Below are positions 1 to 7,932 of a stretch of 64,000 nt of DNA, piece after piece; the first letter of the stretch is position 1, and each line of letters starts with the position of its first letter. Source of the DNA: Prochlorococcus sp. MIT 1314 (GTDB taxonomy: Bacteria > Cyanobacteriota > Cyanobacteriia > PCC-6307 > Cyanobiaceae); NCBI RefSeq assembly GCF_034093315.1, contig NZ_CP139300.1:1-64000 (forward strand). The letters run 5' to 3'. The notes beneath the pieces were generated by a model. It did no database searches, was not told where the DNA came from, and saw only the letters and a list, made by a program, of their open reading frames with translations. A program made the position numbers and the translations under genes.

Positions 1-79
1 TAAATTTGTCGTGATCTTGTGATTTGATAATGGCCAATTATTAAATTCCAACTAGATTAAATATCTAGAGAATAAAATT

Positions 80-1474
80 TTGCAAGCAACTAATCCTATT
101 TGGGCGGAAGTTCAACAACAACTTCAAAAAACTTTAAGTAAGCCTTCCTTCGAGACATGGATAAGGCCTGCTAAATTTAATTGCTTTGAGAATGGCTTAT
201 TGACCTTAATTGCTCCAAATACATTTTCCAGTGATTGGTTAAGAAAGAATTATTGTGAAACTATCGAAAAAACTGCAAAAGAAATTTGCGGCCATGATGT
301 AAAAGTTGTTTTTAAATCCGAAACAAATACCAGTACCGATTTAACAAATAAAGAGAACCTAAATCAACTGAATGTTAATCATAAAACAAAATCTTTTTCT
401 AATAATTTCCAAGATAATTCTTCAAAAAATCAATTCAAAAATCCTAATGGTTTAAATTTGCGCTACGTCTTTAAAAGATTTGTTGTAGGTCCAAATAGTA
501 GGTTGGCTCATGCCGCAGCTTTGGCAGTTGCCGAATCTCCTGGTAGAGAATTTAATCCCTTGTTTATTTGTGGTGGAGTAGGTCTTGGTAAAACTCATTT
601 AATGCAAGCAATAGGTCACTATCGAGTAGAAATAGATCCAGAAGCAAAAGTTAAATATGTTTCTACAGAGACTTTTACTAACGATGTTATTAGTGGTATT
701 AGGAGAGATGGAATGACAGCTATTCGAGATAAATATAGAAAAGTAGATTTAATTTTAATAGACGATATACAGTTCTTAGAAGGTAAAGAGTATACACAGG
801 AAGAATTCTTTCATACTTTTAACGCTCTTCACGAATCAGGAAGTCAAATAGTTATTGCAAGCGATAGACCTCCAAATCAATTGTCGGGGATTCAAGAGAG
901 ATTAATTTCTAGGTTCTCAATGGGTATGACTGCAGATATCCAGCCTCCTGACCTTGAGACCAGAACGGCTATTCTTCAAAAAAAGGCAGAACAAGAGAGG
1001 ATGAGTCTTCCAAGAGATTTAATTCAATTTATAGCTGGGAGATTCACTTCGAATATTCGAGAATTAGAAGGGGCATTTACTAGAGCTGTTGCATTCGCTT
1101 CAATAACAGGATTGCCAATGACAGTCCAATCAATTGCTCCAATGCTTGATCCGAATAGTGTCGGCGTAGTTGTAACTCCAAAACAAGTTATTAACAAAGT
1201 GTCAGAATTCTTTAAAGTTTCTACTGATGAATTGATTAGTTCAAGCAGAAGAAAACCAGTGAGTCAGGCTAGGCAAATAGGTATGTATCTTATGAGACAT
1301 GGAACCGATTTAAGTTTACCAAGAATTGGAGATGAATTTGGGGGGAAAGACCATACAACGGTTATGTATGCTATTGAACAAGTTGAAAAAAAATTGTCTA
1401 TTGATCCTAATATTGCAAGCCAAGTTCAAAAAATAAGAGATTTACTTCAAATAGATTCAAGAAAAAATTTATAG
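80..1474 (+). CDS. dnaA: Chromosomal replication initiator DnaA
   Basis: DnaA binds DnaA boxes at the origin and opens the duplex using ATP. The 464-residue protein has the full family layout: an N-terminal domain I (residues 1-85), a poorly conserved Asn/Lys-rich linker (about 86-125), an AAA+ module with Walker A GGVGLGKT (165-172) and Walker B with LILIDDIQF (around 228), and a C-terminal DNA-binding domain with the GGKDHTTV signature (around residue 420). The start is TTG at 80, which fits the family N-terminus ([14 protein letters not shown]). dnaN and recF are not next to it; the next gene is a convergent glutathione transferase whose stop overlaps the dnaA stop by 6 bp. Identity is certain; the start is likely. 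Confidence 0.97.
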   Translation: MQATNPIWAEVQQQLQKTLSKPSFETWIRPAKFNCFENGLLTLIAPNTFSSDWLRKNYCETIEKTAKEICGHDVKVVFKSETNTSTDLTNKENLNQLNVNHKTKSFSNNFQDNSSKNQFKNPNGLNLRYVFKRFVVGPNSRLAHAAALAVAESPGREFNPLFICGGVGLGKTHLMQAIGHYRVEIDPEAKVKYVSTETFTNDVISGIRRDGMTAIRDKYRKVDLILIDDIQFLEGKEYTQEEFFHTFNALHESGSQIVIASDRPPNQLSGIQERLISRFSMGMTADIQPPDLETRTAILQKKAEQERMSLPRDLIQFIAGRFTSNIRELEGAFTRAVAFASITGLPMTVQSIAPMLDPNSVGVVVTPKQVINKVSEFFKVSTDELISSSRRKPVSQARQIGMYLMRHGTDLSLPRIGDEFGGKDHTTVMYAIEQVEKKLSIDPNIASQVQKIRDLLQIDSRKNL

Positions 1475-2704
1475 GTAATTAGAAATAAAATTACTAGGAT
1501 CTTGATCATATCTATGGTTTAGAGGTATCTTTTCTATTACATTGTTATTACTTAGTAATTCGATTTTATTTAATGATTGTCTTAATAACCTTGCTGAAAT
1601 AATTGGCATATCTCTTGGAACTGAGATTCTATTTTTTAAATATCTCAGTGATTTTCCTGAAAGTTTCTCAGGGATGTTTACTTTACCCGTGAGCATATGT
1701 GTCAATGCTGATCTCAATGATTCGTCAAAGGATTCCTTATCGTATGGATTTACTTTTATTAAATTATCTTTATGCTTTATTACTCTTTTAAGAGCAAGTT
1801 TAGCGTAATAAGCTGAATCATAATTTTTATTGAATTCAAAATTACCAAGACCCTGACCACTATCTATTGACTTAGAGAAATCCATCTGTTTTTCATTACT
1901 TTCTTTGTAACAGCCACCCATTTGTGGAGGTAAATCATGAGAGTGAGTATGAAAATCTCCTTGAGTTCCTCTATATGCACTTGTCCCTTCAAAAAGTGTT
2001 AGCCAGTTATCGATGTAGCGGTAATTAGACCTTAAATTAAACCCTTTATAATAGGTTAAAGAAGCATTCATTCTCTCCATATAAGGAATGAAAATTATAT
2101 CTCCAACACCAGGCTCTATCTTACCTGTATTAGATACAGATGGATCAACAAACCCTGATTTTGATCTTTTCAACATTTCATCAAATTTAGAAATGGATTC
2201 TTTAAATCTTTTTTTTCTAAAAGAGTTATCAATAAAATTAAAGCTTTCTCGGCAAAGCCAATTACACCAAGATCTGAAAATTTCTCTTTCTAATTCTCGA
2301 GTTTTAATAAGGTGACTCGATGTTATAAAAGACCCAAGTGATCCAAACTTGTTTTCTAAAAAAGCTATGATATCATCGCTTTCAGTTATAACTTGACCTT
2401 TAAATTCAATTGCAGGTAATTTGCCAGATCGGACTTTATCAAGGAACCAACTTTCTTTTTGACCATAGCAAAACATATTTATTTTTATTACTCTGTAAGG
2501 AATTCTTTTATATTCGAGCCATAACCATATTTTTTGACAGTAAGGACACCAAGAATGCCTATCCCTATATAGGGTAACTATTACATCATTTTTGGTATGA
2601 CCAAATAATCTTAAATTTGAGTAGGAATTATTAATACCATTGACTCTATCAAGATCTTCAAATTTATATTTATTTAAATCTTCCCATGTCAAAATCCCAT
2701 TCAT
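1469..2704 (-). CDS. Glutathione S-transferase family protein with CPYC active site
   Basis: A 411-residue protein with a thioredoxin-like GST N-domain starting near residue 41 ([18 protein letters not shown]) and a long helical GST C-domain. The active site is C53-P-Y-C56, the dithiol pair of glutaredoxins rather than the Ser/Tyr of classical GSTs. This suggests glutathione-dependent thiol exchange or deglutathionylation in the cytosol. About 40 N-terminal residues precede the thioredoxin fold. The gene is divergent from glutathione reductase with a 52-bp gap, which supports a joint role in glutathione redox chemistry. The substrate is unknown. ATG start at 2704. Confidence 0.88.
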   Translation of the reverse strand: MNGILTWEDLNKYKFEDLDRVNGINNSYSNLRLFGHTKNDVIVTLYRDRHSWCPYCQKIWLWLEYKRIPYRVIKINMFCYGQKESWFLDKVRSGKLPAIEFKGQVITESDDIIAFLENKFGSLGSFITSSHLIKTRELEREIFRSWCNWLCRESFNFIDNSFRKKRFKESISKFDEMLKRSKSGFVDPSVSNTGKIEPGVGDIIFIPYMERMNASLTYYKGFNLRSNYRYIDNWLTLFEGTSAYRGTQGDFHTHSHDLPPQMGGCYKESNEKQMDFSKSIDSGQGLGNFEFNKNYDSAYYAKLALKRVIKHKDNLIKVNPYDKESFDESLRSALTHMLTGKVNIPEKLSGKSLRYLKNRISVPRDMPIISARLLRQSLNKIELLSNNNVIEKIPLNHRYDQDPSNFISNYL

Positions 2705-2732
2705 TCTTTGAATTAAAGCTATAAACTAACGT

Positions 2733-2738
2733 TATACT
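2733..2738 (+). promoter_or_regulatory. gor: Possible -10 element for gor
   Basis: TATACT lies 18 bp upstream of the TTG start of gor, inside the 52-bp divergent gap shared with the CPYC glutathione transferase. No clear -35 box is visible, which is common in this AT-rich genome. This is inference from a single hexamer. Confidence 0.3.
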
Positions 2739-2756
2739 AATTGATTAAAAAAAGTC

Positions 2757-4121
2757 TTGGAATTTCAATTTGATTTAATTGTTGTTGGCGCTGGTTCTGG
2801 GGGACTGGCGGCAGCTAAACGTGCTGCTAGTTATGGAGCAAAAGTTGCAATCATAGAAGTAAATAAAATAGGAGGAACGTGCGTAATAAGGGGATGTGTT
2901 CCAAAAAAATTGATGGTGTACGCAGCTAAAAGCAAAAATAATATGGATTCTTCTGAAGGATATGGAATAAAAAGTGAGGACATAAGTTTTAATTCAAATA
3001 TTTTGTTGAAGAATGTTAGAGAAGAGGTTTCCAGATTAAGTGATTTACATAGAAATTCTTTAAATAAATTAAATGTCACTATCTTTCAGGGCTTAGGAAG
3101 ATTCATAACTCAAAATGAATTAGAGATAATTTGTCCGAGAACAAAGAAAATCTTAAATAAAGTAAGTTCAAAAAAAATTCTTATTTCAGTTGGAGGTAAA
3201 CCAAAGAAATTGAATATTCCTGGGATAGAGTTTGCGTGGACTAGTGATGATATTTTTGAATTAGAAAAGTTTCCTAAATCAATATTAATAGTTGGAGGAG
3301 GATATATTGCTTGCGAATTTGCTTCTATTTTTAGTAATTTAGGTACTGAAGTCACTCAATTAATTAGAGGTCAACATTTACTTAATGGTTTTGATGAGGA
3401 TCTGTCTTCATGCTTAGAAGAATCACCTACTTTTACTGGAATAAATATAATCTCCAATACTCAATTAAAGTCTATTAAGAGAGAAAATGGGAATTTGGAA
3501 TCTACCTTGGATTCGGGTGATAAAGTCTTCACTAATGGTATCCTTATTGCTACAGGTAGAGAGCCAAATCTTTTCCCTTTAAATTTAGATTTTTTAAATC
3601 TAAAGATGGATGGCCAATATTTAGACGTTGATCAACTTAATCAAACAAGCAACGCTAATATTTTTGCAGTTGGTGATATCACAAACAGACCAAACTTAAC
3701 TCCAGTAGCAATTGAACAAGGTAGAGTCTTTTCGGATAATTTTTTTAATAACCAAAAAAGAAAAGTAAATTATGAAAATGTCCCTAAAGCCGTTTTCACT
3801 ATTCCAGAAATTTCCACCGTTGGTTTAAGTGAGAAAAGAGCGAAAGAGGTCTACTCTGAGAAAAATATAAAAATTTTTAAATGTAAATTTACACCTATGT
3901 CCAACACTTTTAAAGACAAAAAATCAAAATGTATGTTAAAGATTGTGGTTCATACACTAACTGACAAAGTATTGGGATGCCATATGTTTGGAGAAACATC
4001 ATCTGAAATTATTCAAATGGTATCAATTGCATTAACTGCAGGCATAACCAAAAAAGACTTTGATAAAACTATGGCTTTGCACCCAACTATCTCAGAAGAG
4101 TTCGTGACAATGTATGGCTGA
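2757..4121 (+). CDS. gor: Glutathione-disulfide reductase
   Basis: NADPH-dependent flavoenzyme that reduces oxidised glutathione. The 454 residues show the FAD-binding GAGSGG (11-16), the redox-active C42-VIRG-C47 pair, a second dinucleotide-binding motif VGGGYIACEFASIF (around 178-191), the FAD motif FAVGDI (around 306) and the C-terminal HPTISEE containing the catalytic His. The start is TTG at 2757, giving MEFQFDLIVVGAG; no ATG is available nearby. It ends 2 bp before the convergent antiporter gene. Mycothiol or trypanothione reductase are less likely from the family context and the GST neighbour. Confidence 0.95.
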   Translation: MEFQFDLIVVGAGSGGLAAAKRAASYGAKVAIIEVNKIGGTCVIRGCVPKKLMVYAAKSKNNMDSSEGYGIKSEDISFNSNILLKNVREEVSRLSDLHRNSLNKLNVTIFQGLGRFITQNELEIICPRTKKILNKVSSKKILISVGGKPKKLNIPGIEFAWTSDDIFELEKFPKSILIVGGGYIACEFASIFSNLGTEVTQLIRGQHLLNGFDEDLSSCLEESPTFTGINIISNTQLKSIKRENGNLESTLDSGDKVFTNGILIATGREPNLFPLNLDFLNLKMDGQYLDVDQLNQTSNANIFAVGDITNRPNLTPVAIEQGRVFSDNFFNNQKRKVNYENVPKAVFTIPEISTVGLSEKRAKEVYSEKNIKIFKCKFTPMSNTFKDKKSKCMLKIVVHTLTDKVLGCHMFGETSSEIIQMVSIALTAGITKKDFDKTMALHPTISEEFVTMYG

Positions 4122-4123
4122 AA

Positions 4124-5203
4124 TTATGATTCAGAAAATTTTAATTTTTCTTGAGTAAATAGAATTCCTATAAGTAATGAAAAGTAAATTATTAGACCTA
4201 TTCTTAATTCAGAAAGATAATTAAATCCATTCAAGAAGAGTATTTTATCGAGAATGTAAAAAATATAAAGATTAAGCAAAATAAATCCTTCGATTCTGGT
4301 GATTTTTCCCTTGCTCCAAAAAATTGGTAGACATGCAAAGGTAGTTAAAACCATAAAGGGCAAGTCAACTTTTATTAGACTTTGTTCTATTACTAAACCT
4401 TTAAATCCTGAAAAAATACTACAACTTCCAAGAATTAGAAGTTGATTGAGCAAATTGCTTCCTATCACATTACCAATCGCAAGATCTGTTTTGCCTTTGA
4501 ATGCTGCAATTATTGAGGTTACTAATTCTGGTAACGATGTCCCAGTGGCGACAATAGTTAAACCAATAACAATTTCATTTACACCCAAAAGAGTAGCAAG
4601 GGTTTGAGAACCGTTTACTAAAATATTTGAACCAAAGCTTAAAAGAAATATTCCAAATATCAACTTTAGTAAAATTTCTGGCTTACCTTTATAGTCATCT
4701 TTGAATTCTGCTATCTCTGGTTCAGCATCTTTTGTATCCTCTCCTTTCTCATTGATGGTATTAATTTCCCATATCGTATTTAAGGCTAAACAAAATATTA
4801 GAAAAATGCCTGCTTGCAATGTTAATAGGCCTGTTGATGACATTGCCCAAACCGCACAAGAAATGGCCATCAATAGAGGAACATCTCTTCTGACTATTCT
4901 GCTTTTTACCTTAAGAGGTGTTATCAACGAGCTTATACCTAAAACCACAAGAACATTGAAAATATTGCTTCCTATTACATTGCTAGCCGCCAGCGAATCA
5001 CTGCCCTTTAAAATTGAACTTAAACTTACCAGTAACTCAGGAGAGCTTGTACCTAGTGAAACAACTGTTAATCCAATAACTATTTGAGGTATTCCTAAAA
5101 TTAAAGATAAATATATGGCTCCTTGAATAAAGAACTCCCCACCTGCAAAAAGTAAAACCACTCCTAAAATTATTTCTATTATTGGGAAAAAAAAATCACT
5201 CAT
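4124..5203 (-). CDS. Cation/Ca2+ exchanger (CaCA family, Na+/Ca2+ antiporter-like)
   Basis: Integral membrane antiporter of 359 residues with many hydrophobic segments. The two inverted alpha-repeats of the CaCA family are clear: VSLGTSSPELLVSL followed by GSNIFNVLVVLG in the first half, and VATGTSLPELVTSI followed by GSNLLNQLLILG in the second. The acidic central loop (NEKGEDTKDAEPEIAEFKDD) separates the halves. Likely exports Ca2+ in exchange for Na+ or H+ across the plasma membrane; the ion cannot be fixed from sequence. Convergent with gor (2-bp gap) and divergent from pyrC. Confidence 0.92.
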   Translation of the reverse strand: MSDFFFPIIEIILGVVLLFAGGEFFIQGAIYLSLILGIPQIVIGLTVVSLGTSSPELLVSLSSILKGSDSLAASNVIGSNIFNVLVVLGISSLITPLKVKSRIVRRDVPLLMAISCAVWAMSSTGLLTLQAGIFLIFCLALNTIWEINTINEKGEDTKDAEPEIAEFKDDYKGKPEILLKLIFGIFLLSFGSNILVNGSQTLATLLGVNEIVIGLTIVATGTSLPELVTSIIAAFKGKTDLAIGNVIGSNLLNQLLILGSCSIFSGFKGLVIEQSLIKVDLPFMVLTTFACLPIFWSKGKITRIEGFILLNLYIFYILDKILFLNGFNYLSELRIGLIIYFSLLIGILFTQEKLKFSES

Positions 5204-5321
5204 ATTTAAGCTTTTATTTAGATAATTAAATTTTTAATAATTGATTAATAACTATCCTCGAATATCTATAATTTATTGTCAATTTTAATTTGCTGTTAAA
5301 ATTGATTAAATAGTAAAAGTT

Positions 5322-6371
5322 TTGAAGACATTAACCATAATAAAACCTGATGATTGGCATTTACATTTAAGAGAAGGTCTTGTATTAAAAAATATTATTC
5401 ATTTTACTTCAGAGTTGTTTGGAAGAGCTATCGTCATGCCGAATACTAAAAATCCCATAACATCTATAGATAGCGCTATTTCTTATAAAAAATCTATTCT
5501 TGAAGCTTTACCTGAAAGTTCTAAATTTGAACCATTAATGACAATGTATCTTACAGATGATACTGACAAAGAAGAACTAATAAATGGTTTCAAAGATAAT
5601 GTCTTTTTTGCAGCAAAATTATATCCAGCTAATGCTACAACAAATTCCAGTCATGGAGTTAAGAAAATAGAAAATCTATATAAGATTTTTGAATCAATGC
5701 AAGATTCTGGCATGCCTCTTTTAATTCACGGGGAAGTGACTGATCCTGAAGTGGATATATTCGATCGAGAGGAAGTTTTTATAGATAGAGAACTTTCTCC
5801 AATAGCTGAAAGATTTCCAAAATTAAAAATTGTTTTAGAACATATAACAACCTCCTATGCAGTGGATTTTGTTCAAGAAAAAAATATTGGAGCAACTATA
5901 ACTCCTCATCATTTACACATAAATAGAAATGCAATGTTTTTTGGAGGCTTAAATAGTGATTTTTACTGTTTACCAGTCGCTAAGAGAGAGAAAAATAGAC
6001 TTGCTTTAAGGAGCGCTGCAACAAGTGGGAAAGAGTGTTTTTTCTTGGGAAGTGACTCTGCTCCACACCTTAGAAAGTGGAAAGCTTTTTGCGGTTGTGC
6101 TGGTATTTTTAATTCGCCAGTAGCAATAGAAAGCTATTTAACAGTTTTTGAAGAGGAAAATGCTCTAGATAATTTTGAGAAATTTGCAAGCTTGAATGGC
6201 CCTAGTTTTTATAATGTTCCCCCAAACAAAGAAAAATTAAAATTAGTTTCTAGATCTAATAAAATTCCAGAATTTATTGATGTTGTTGAAGAAAAAAATA
6301 TTGTCGGACAAATAAAACCATTTCATGCTGGTGAAACTTTAAAATGGCAAGTAGAAGGTATAACAAATTAA
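5322..6371 (+). CDS. pyrC: Dihydroorotase
   Basis: Third step of de novo pyrimidine synthesis: interconverts carbamoyl aspartate and dihydroorotate. The 349 residues match the type II (E. coli PyrC-like) length. Visible are the metal-binding H13-x-H15 in DDWHLHLREG, NTKNPI, LYPANATTNSSHGV with the Lys expected to be carboxylated, LLIHGE, LEHITT, TPHHLHINRN, and GSDSAPH with the catalytic Asp. TTG start at 5322; no other start fits the conserved N-terminus. It is followed by a 420-bp non-coding stretch containing a decayed tRNA copy. Confidence 0.97.
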   Translation: MKTLTIIKPDDWHLHLREGLVLKNIIHFTSELFGRAIVMPNTKNPITSIDSAISYKKSILEALPESSKFEPLMTMYLTDDTDKEELINGFKDNVFFAAKLYPANATTNSSHGVKKIENLYKIFESMQDSGMPLLIHGEVTDPEVDIFDREEVFIDRELSPIAERFPKLKIVLEHITTSYAVDFVQEKNIGATITPHHLHINRNAMFFGGLNSDFYCLPVAKREKNRLALRSAATSGKECFFLGSDSAPHLRKWKAFCGCAGIFNSPVAIESYLTVFEEENALDNFEKFASLNGPSFYNVPPNKEKLKLVSRSNKIPEFIDVVEEKNIVGQIKPFHAGETLKWQVEGITN

Positions 6372-6400
6372 AAAATTAGATTTAATCTGATCATTCAACA

Positions 6401-6530
6401 AAAGTGTAAATAATACAATTTTTCTTTCCTAAATGGATTACTTTCGGCTACGACTAGAAAGGGCAAATTCCTTTATGTGTGTGGCGTAATTGGTAGACGC
6501 GCCTGACTTAAAAACCAGAACGATTTTAAT
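6401..6530 (+). repeat. Upstream copy of the tRNA-Leu promoter/5' half duplication
   Basis: This segment matches the region around 7107-7236 that precedes and includes the 5' half of the intact tRNA-Leu. Aligned without gaps from 6431 to 6510 against 7137 to 7216 (offset 706), I count 9 mismatches in 80 positions. Weaker similarity extends leftward to about 6401 (AAAAGTGTAAATA) and rightward to about 6530. The copy therefore includes the presumed promoter as well as the tRNA 5' half. Confidence 0.85.
6475..6530 (+). pseudogene. Decayed tRNA-Leu(UAA) copy
   Basis: Corresponds to the first ~55 nt of the intact tRNA-Leu at 7181. The D-arm (GGCGTAATTGGTAGACGCGCC) and the CTTAAAA anticodon loop are recognisable. 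The acceptor strand reads ATGTGTG instead of GGGAGTG, the anticodon stem is mispaired, and no variable arm, T-arm or 3' acceptor strand follows. It cannot fold as a tRNA. Whether the region is still transcribed is unknown. Confidence 0.85.
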
Positions 6531-6793
6531 TCACTTAAGTACATAAACCTTTCGTGATTTGTAAAAAGCCAGTCGCACTCATACTTCTGGGCCTGTCCAC
6601 TTAAGGACAAATCTCAACAACTTGATCTAGCGCGATCCATGCTTCTTTTTTTGAGCGTATGGCATTAAAAAAAGAAGCTAATTACCACTTATTTTAGATC
6701 GACTGTCAATCAATATATATATGTAAAGAAATCAATTTTTTAAATATTTCGAAAGATATTTAATACTAAGCTGCATTGATTTTTAAATAAATT
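6531..6793. other. Non-coding stretch between tRNA remnant and DUF3721 gene
   Basis: No credible coding frame. It holds a small hairpin TGTCC/GGACA near 6594-6610, a larger inverted repeat at 6641-6678 (listed separately), and a 30-nt segment at 6663-6692 that matches the stop codon and 3' flank of the DUF3721 gene (7001-7029) with one indel and three substitutions. The rest is AT-rich sequence leading into the DUF3721 start. Confidence 0.6.
6641..6678. repeat. 12-bp perfect inverted repeat (possible hairpin or terminator)
   Basis: GCTTCTTTTTTT at 6641-6652 is the exact reverse complement of AAAAAAAGAAGC at 6667-6678, with a 14-nt loop. It could form a hairpin on either strand. The T-run is part of the stem rather than following it, so it is not a textbook Rho-independent terminator. 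It overlaps the decayed copy of the DUF3721 3' end. Confidence 0.6.
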
Positions 6794-7006
6794 TTGAAAC
6801 ACTTTATTTCTTTCCTTCCTTTTTTCTTTATGTCAATTCTTTCGTTAAGTTGTTCAAATAAACCCGTCGAAAAAGAAATGAAAATGCCAATGTTATTTGA
6901 TACAAAAGAACAGGCTGAAAAAGAAGCTTATAAATTTGACTGTGAAGGCGCTCATCAAATGGGAGATAAATGGATGCCATGCAGTATTCATGAACATAAC
7001 CATTAA
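6794..7006 (+). CDS. Small lipoprotein-like DUF3721 protein
   Basis: A 70-residue protein: hydrophobic N-terminal signal (residues 1-19) ending in SLSC with Cys20 as possible lipidation site, then a charged linker and a C-terminal DUF3721-type motif (about 36-66). The motif carries C50-x3-H54-x8-C63-x2-H66, followed by two more His (EHNH), a plausible metal-binding set. The same motif ends the protein at 62333-62755. The lipobox is imperfect (Ser at -3). TTG start at 6794 with no ATG alternative. It sits between a decayed and an intact tRNA-Leu. Function unknown; periplasmic or membrane-anchored metal binding is inference. Confidence 0.75.
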   Translation: MKHFISFLPFFFMSILSLSCSNKPVEKEMKMPMLFDTKEQAEKEAYKFDCEGAHQMGDKWMPCSIHEHNH

Positions 7007-7180
7007 AAAAGGAGCTAATTGCCCCTTATATTTCGAGAATTAAGTTATAGCGAGGATCTTAATCTATCAACTTTTAAATAGTTCTAGCACGTCCATTGGT
7101 CTCCAAAAAATGTAAATATTCGCATTTTTCTTGGTTAAATGGGTTACTTTCAGCTACGATTAGAAAGCGCAAATTCCTTT
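7007..7180. other. Non-coding spacer upstream of tRNA-Leu
   Basis: AT-rich spacer between the DUF3721 stop and the tRNA. The part from about 7107 is the second copy of the duplicated segment described at 6401-6530 and should contain the tRNA promoter; TACGAT at 7155-7160 is a possible -10 but is weak. The part just after the stop (7007-7029) is the other copy of the 3'-flank repeat at 6663-6692. Confidence 0.5.
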
Positions 7181-7266
7181 GGGAGTGTGGCGGAATTGGT
7201 AGACGCGCCGGACTTAAAATCCGTCGAGCGATTTAGCTCGTGGGGGTTCAAGTCCCCCCACTCCCA
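7181..7266 (+). tRNA. tRNA-Leu (anticodon UAA)
   Basis: An 86-nt class II tRNA. The acceptor GGGAGTG (7181-7187) pairs with CACTCCC (7259-7265), with A as discriminator at 7266. The D-arm is GGCGGAATTGGTAGACGCGCC, the anticodon loop CTTAAAA gives UAA, the long variable arm has stem GAGC/GCTC, and the T-arm is GGGGG-TTCAAGT-CCCCC. CCA is not encoded. There is one C-T mismatch at the top of the anticodon stem (27-43). There is no group I intron, although many cyanobacteria carry one in this tRNA. Confidence 0.97.
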
Positions 7267-7345
7267 TTATTTAATTATTTCTTTTTAGTTCTGACAATAA
7301 CTTCCAATAATTGTTATGTTCTAACTAAGCAACCATAAATCAAAT

Positions 7346-7579
7346 ATGGAAAGTTTTTTCAATAATTCATTAGCTACTTTAATTGCATATATCGGAGTTA
7401 TTTCCATCTATTTATTGGTTATTCCATTATTTCTATTTTACTGGATGAATAATAGATGGAATGTTATGGGCAAATTTGAAAGATTAGGAATTTATGGACT
7501 TGTATTTCTATTCTTCCCAGGTTTAATTTTATTTTCTCCATTTTTAAATCTCAGATTAAAAGGAAGTGGTAAAGGGTAA
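7346..7579 (+). CDS. ndhL: NAD(P)H-quinone oxidoreductase subunit L
   Basis: A 77-residue membrane subunit specific to cyanobacterial and plastid NDH-1, which moves electrons from ferredoxin to plastoquinone in cyclic flow and respiration. Two hydrophobic spans (about 8-32 and 47-67) flank the [28 protein letters not shown] segment typical of NdhL. ATG start at 7346. The DUF3007 gene begins 4 bp after the stop and trpA follows, so the three look cotranscribed. Confidence 0.93.
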   Translation: MESFFNNSLATLIAYIGVISIYLLVIPLFLFYWMNNRWNVMGKFERLGIYGLVFLFFPGLILFSPFLNLRLKGSGKG

Positions 7580-7583
7580 ATAA

Positions 7584-7904
7584 TTGACTAAAGGTAAAGT
7601 TATACAAATAGGAATATTCGTCTCATTAATAGGATTAATTAGTTTTGAACTTGCACCTCAAATTGGCATCGACAATTTTACAGCCACTACCATCTCGAGT
7701 TGTATCTTAATTCTGATTGTTATTACCTGGGTAACATCTTATGTTTATAGAGTTGTAAATGGAAAAATGACGTTTATGGAACAAAGGAAGCGTTATAGAA
7801 AAAAGTATGAAAAAGTTGTTAATGATAAACTAGAGACTAAGTTTAATTCGTTGTCAAAGGAAGAGCAGGAAAAACTAATGAAAGATTTAGAAAAAAATCT
7901 CTAA
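7584..7904 (+). CDS. DUF3007 family membrane protein
   Basis: A 106-residue protein with two N-terminal transmembrane segments (about 8-25 and 35-54) followed by a highly charged, probably helical tail (MEQRKRYRKKYEKVV...EEQEKLMKDLEK). It matches my recollection of DUF3007, a cyanobacterial and chloroplast family usually next to ndhL. TTG start at 7584, only 4 bp after ndhL, implying translational coupling. The link to NDH-1 is by neighbourhood only; no biochemical function is known to me. Confidence 0.8.
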   Translation: MTKGKVIQIGIFVSLIGLISFELAPQIGIDNFTATTISSCILILIVITWVTSYVYRVVNGKMTFMEQRKRYRKKYEKVVNDKLETKFNSLSKEEQEKLMKDLEKNL

Positions 7905-7932
7905 ACTTTTCATAGGAAAGAATCTAAAATTC

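Noticed and set aside
1-79. Replication origin next to dnaA
   Set aside because: No DnaA-box cluster or AT-rich 13-mers distinguishable from background, and dnaN is absent; the interval is too short to judge further.
4701-5087. Long open frame antisense to the antiporter gene
   Set aside because: It is a shadow of the opposite-strand gene; the antiporter frame has clear alpha-repeats.
6401-7266. Integrated mobile element using tRNA-Leu as attachment site
   Set aside because: There is no integrase or cargo, and the repeated part is the 5' half of the tRNA rather than the 3' end.
7181-7266. Group I intron in tRNA-Leu(UAA), common in cyanobacteria
   Set aside because: The gene is contiguous at 86 nt with a complete anticodon loop; no intron is present here or in the decayed copy.
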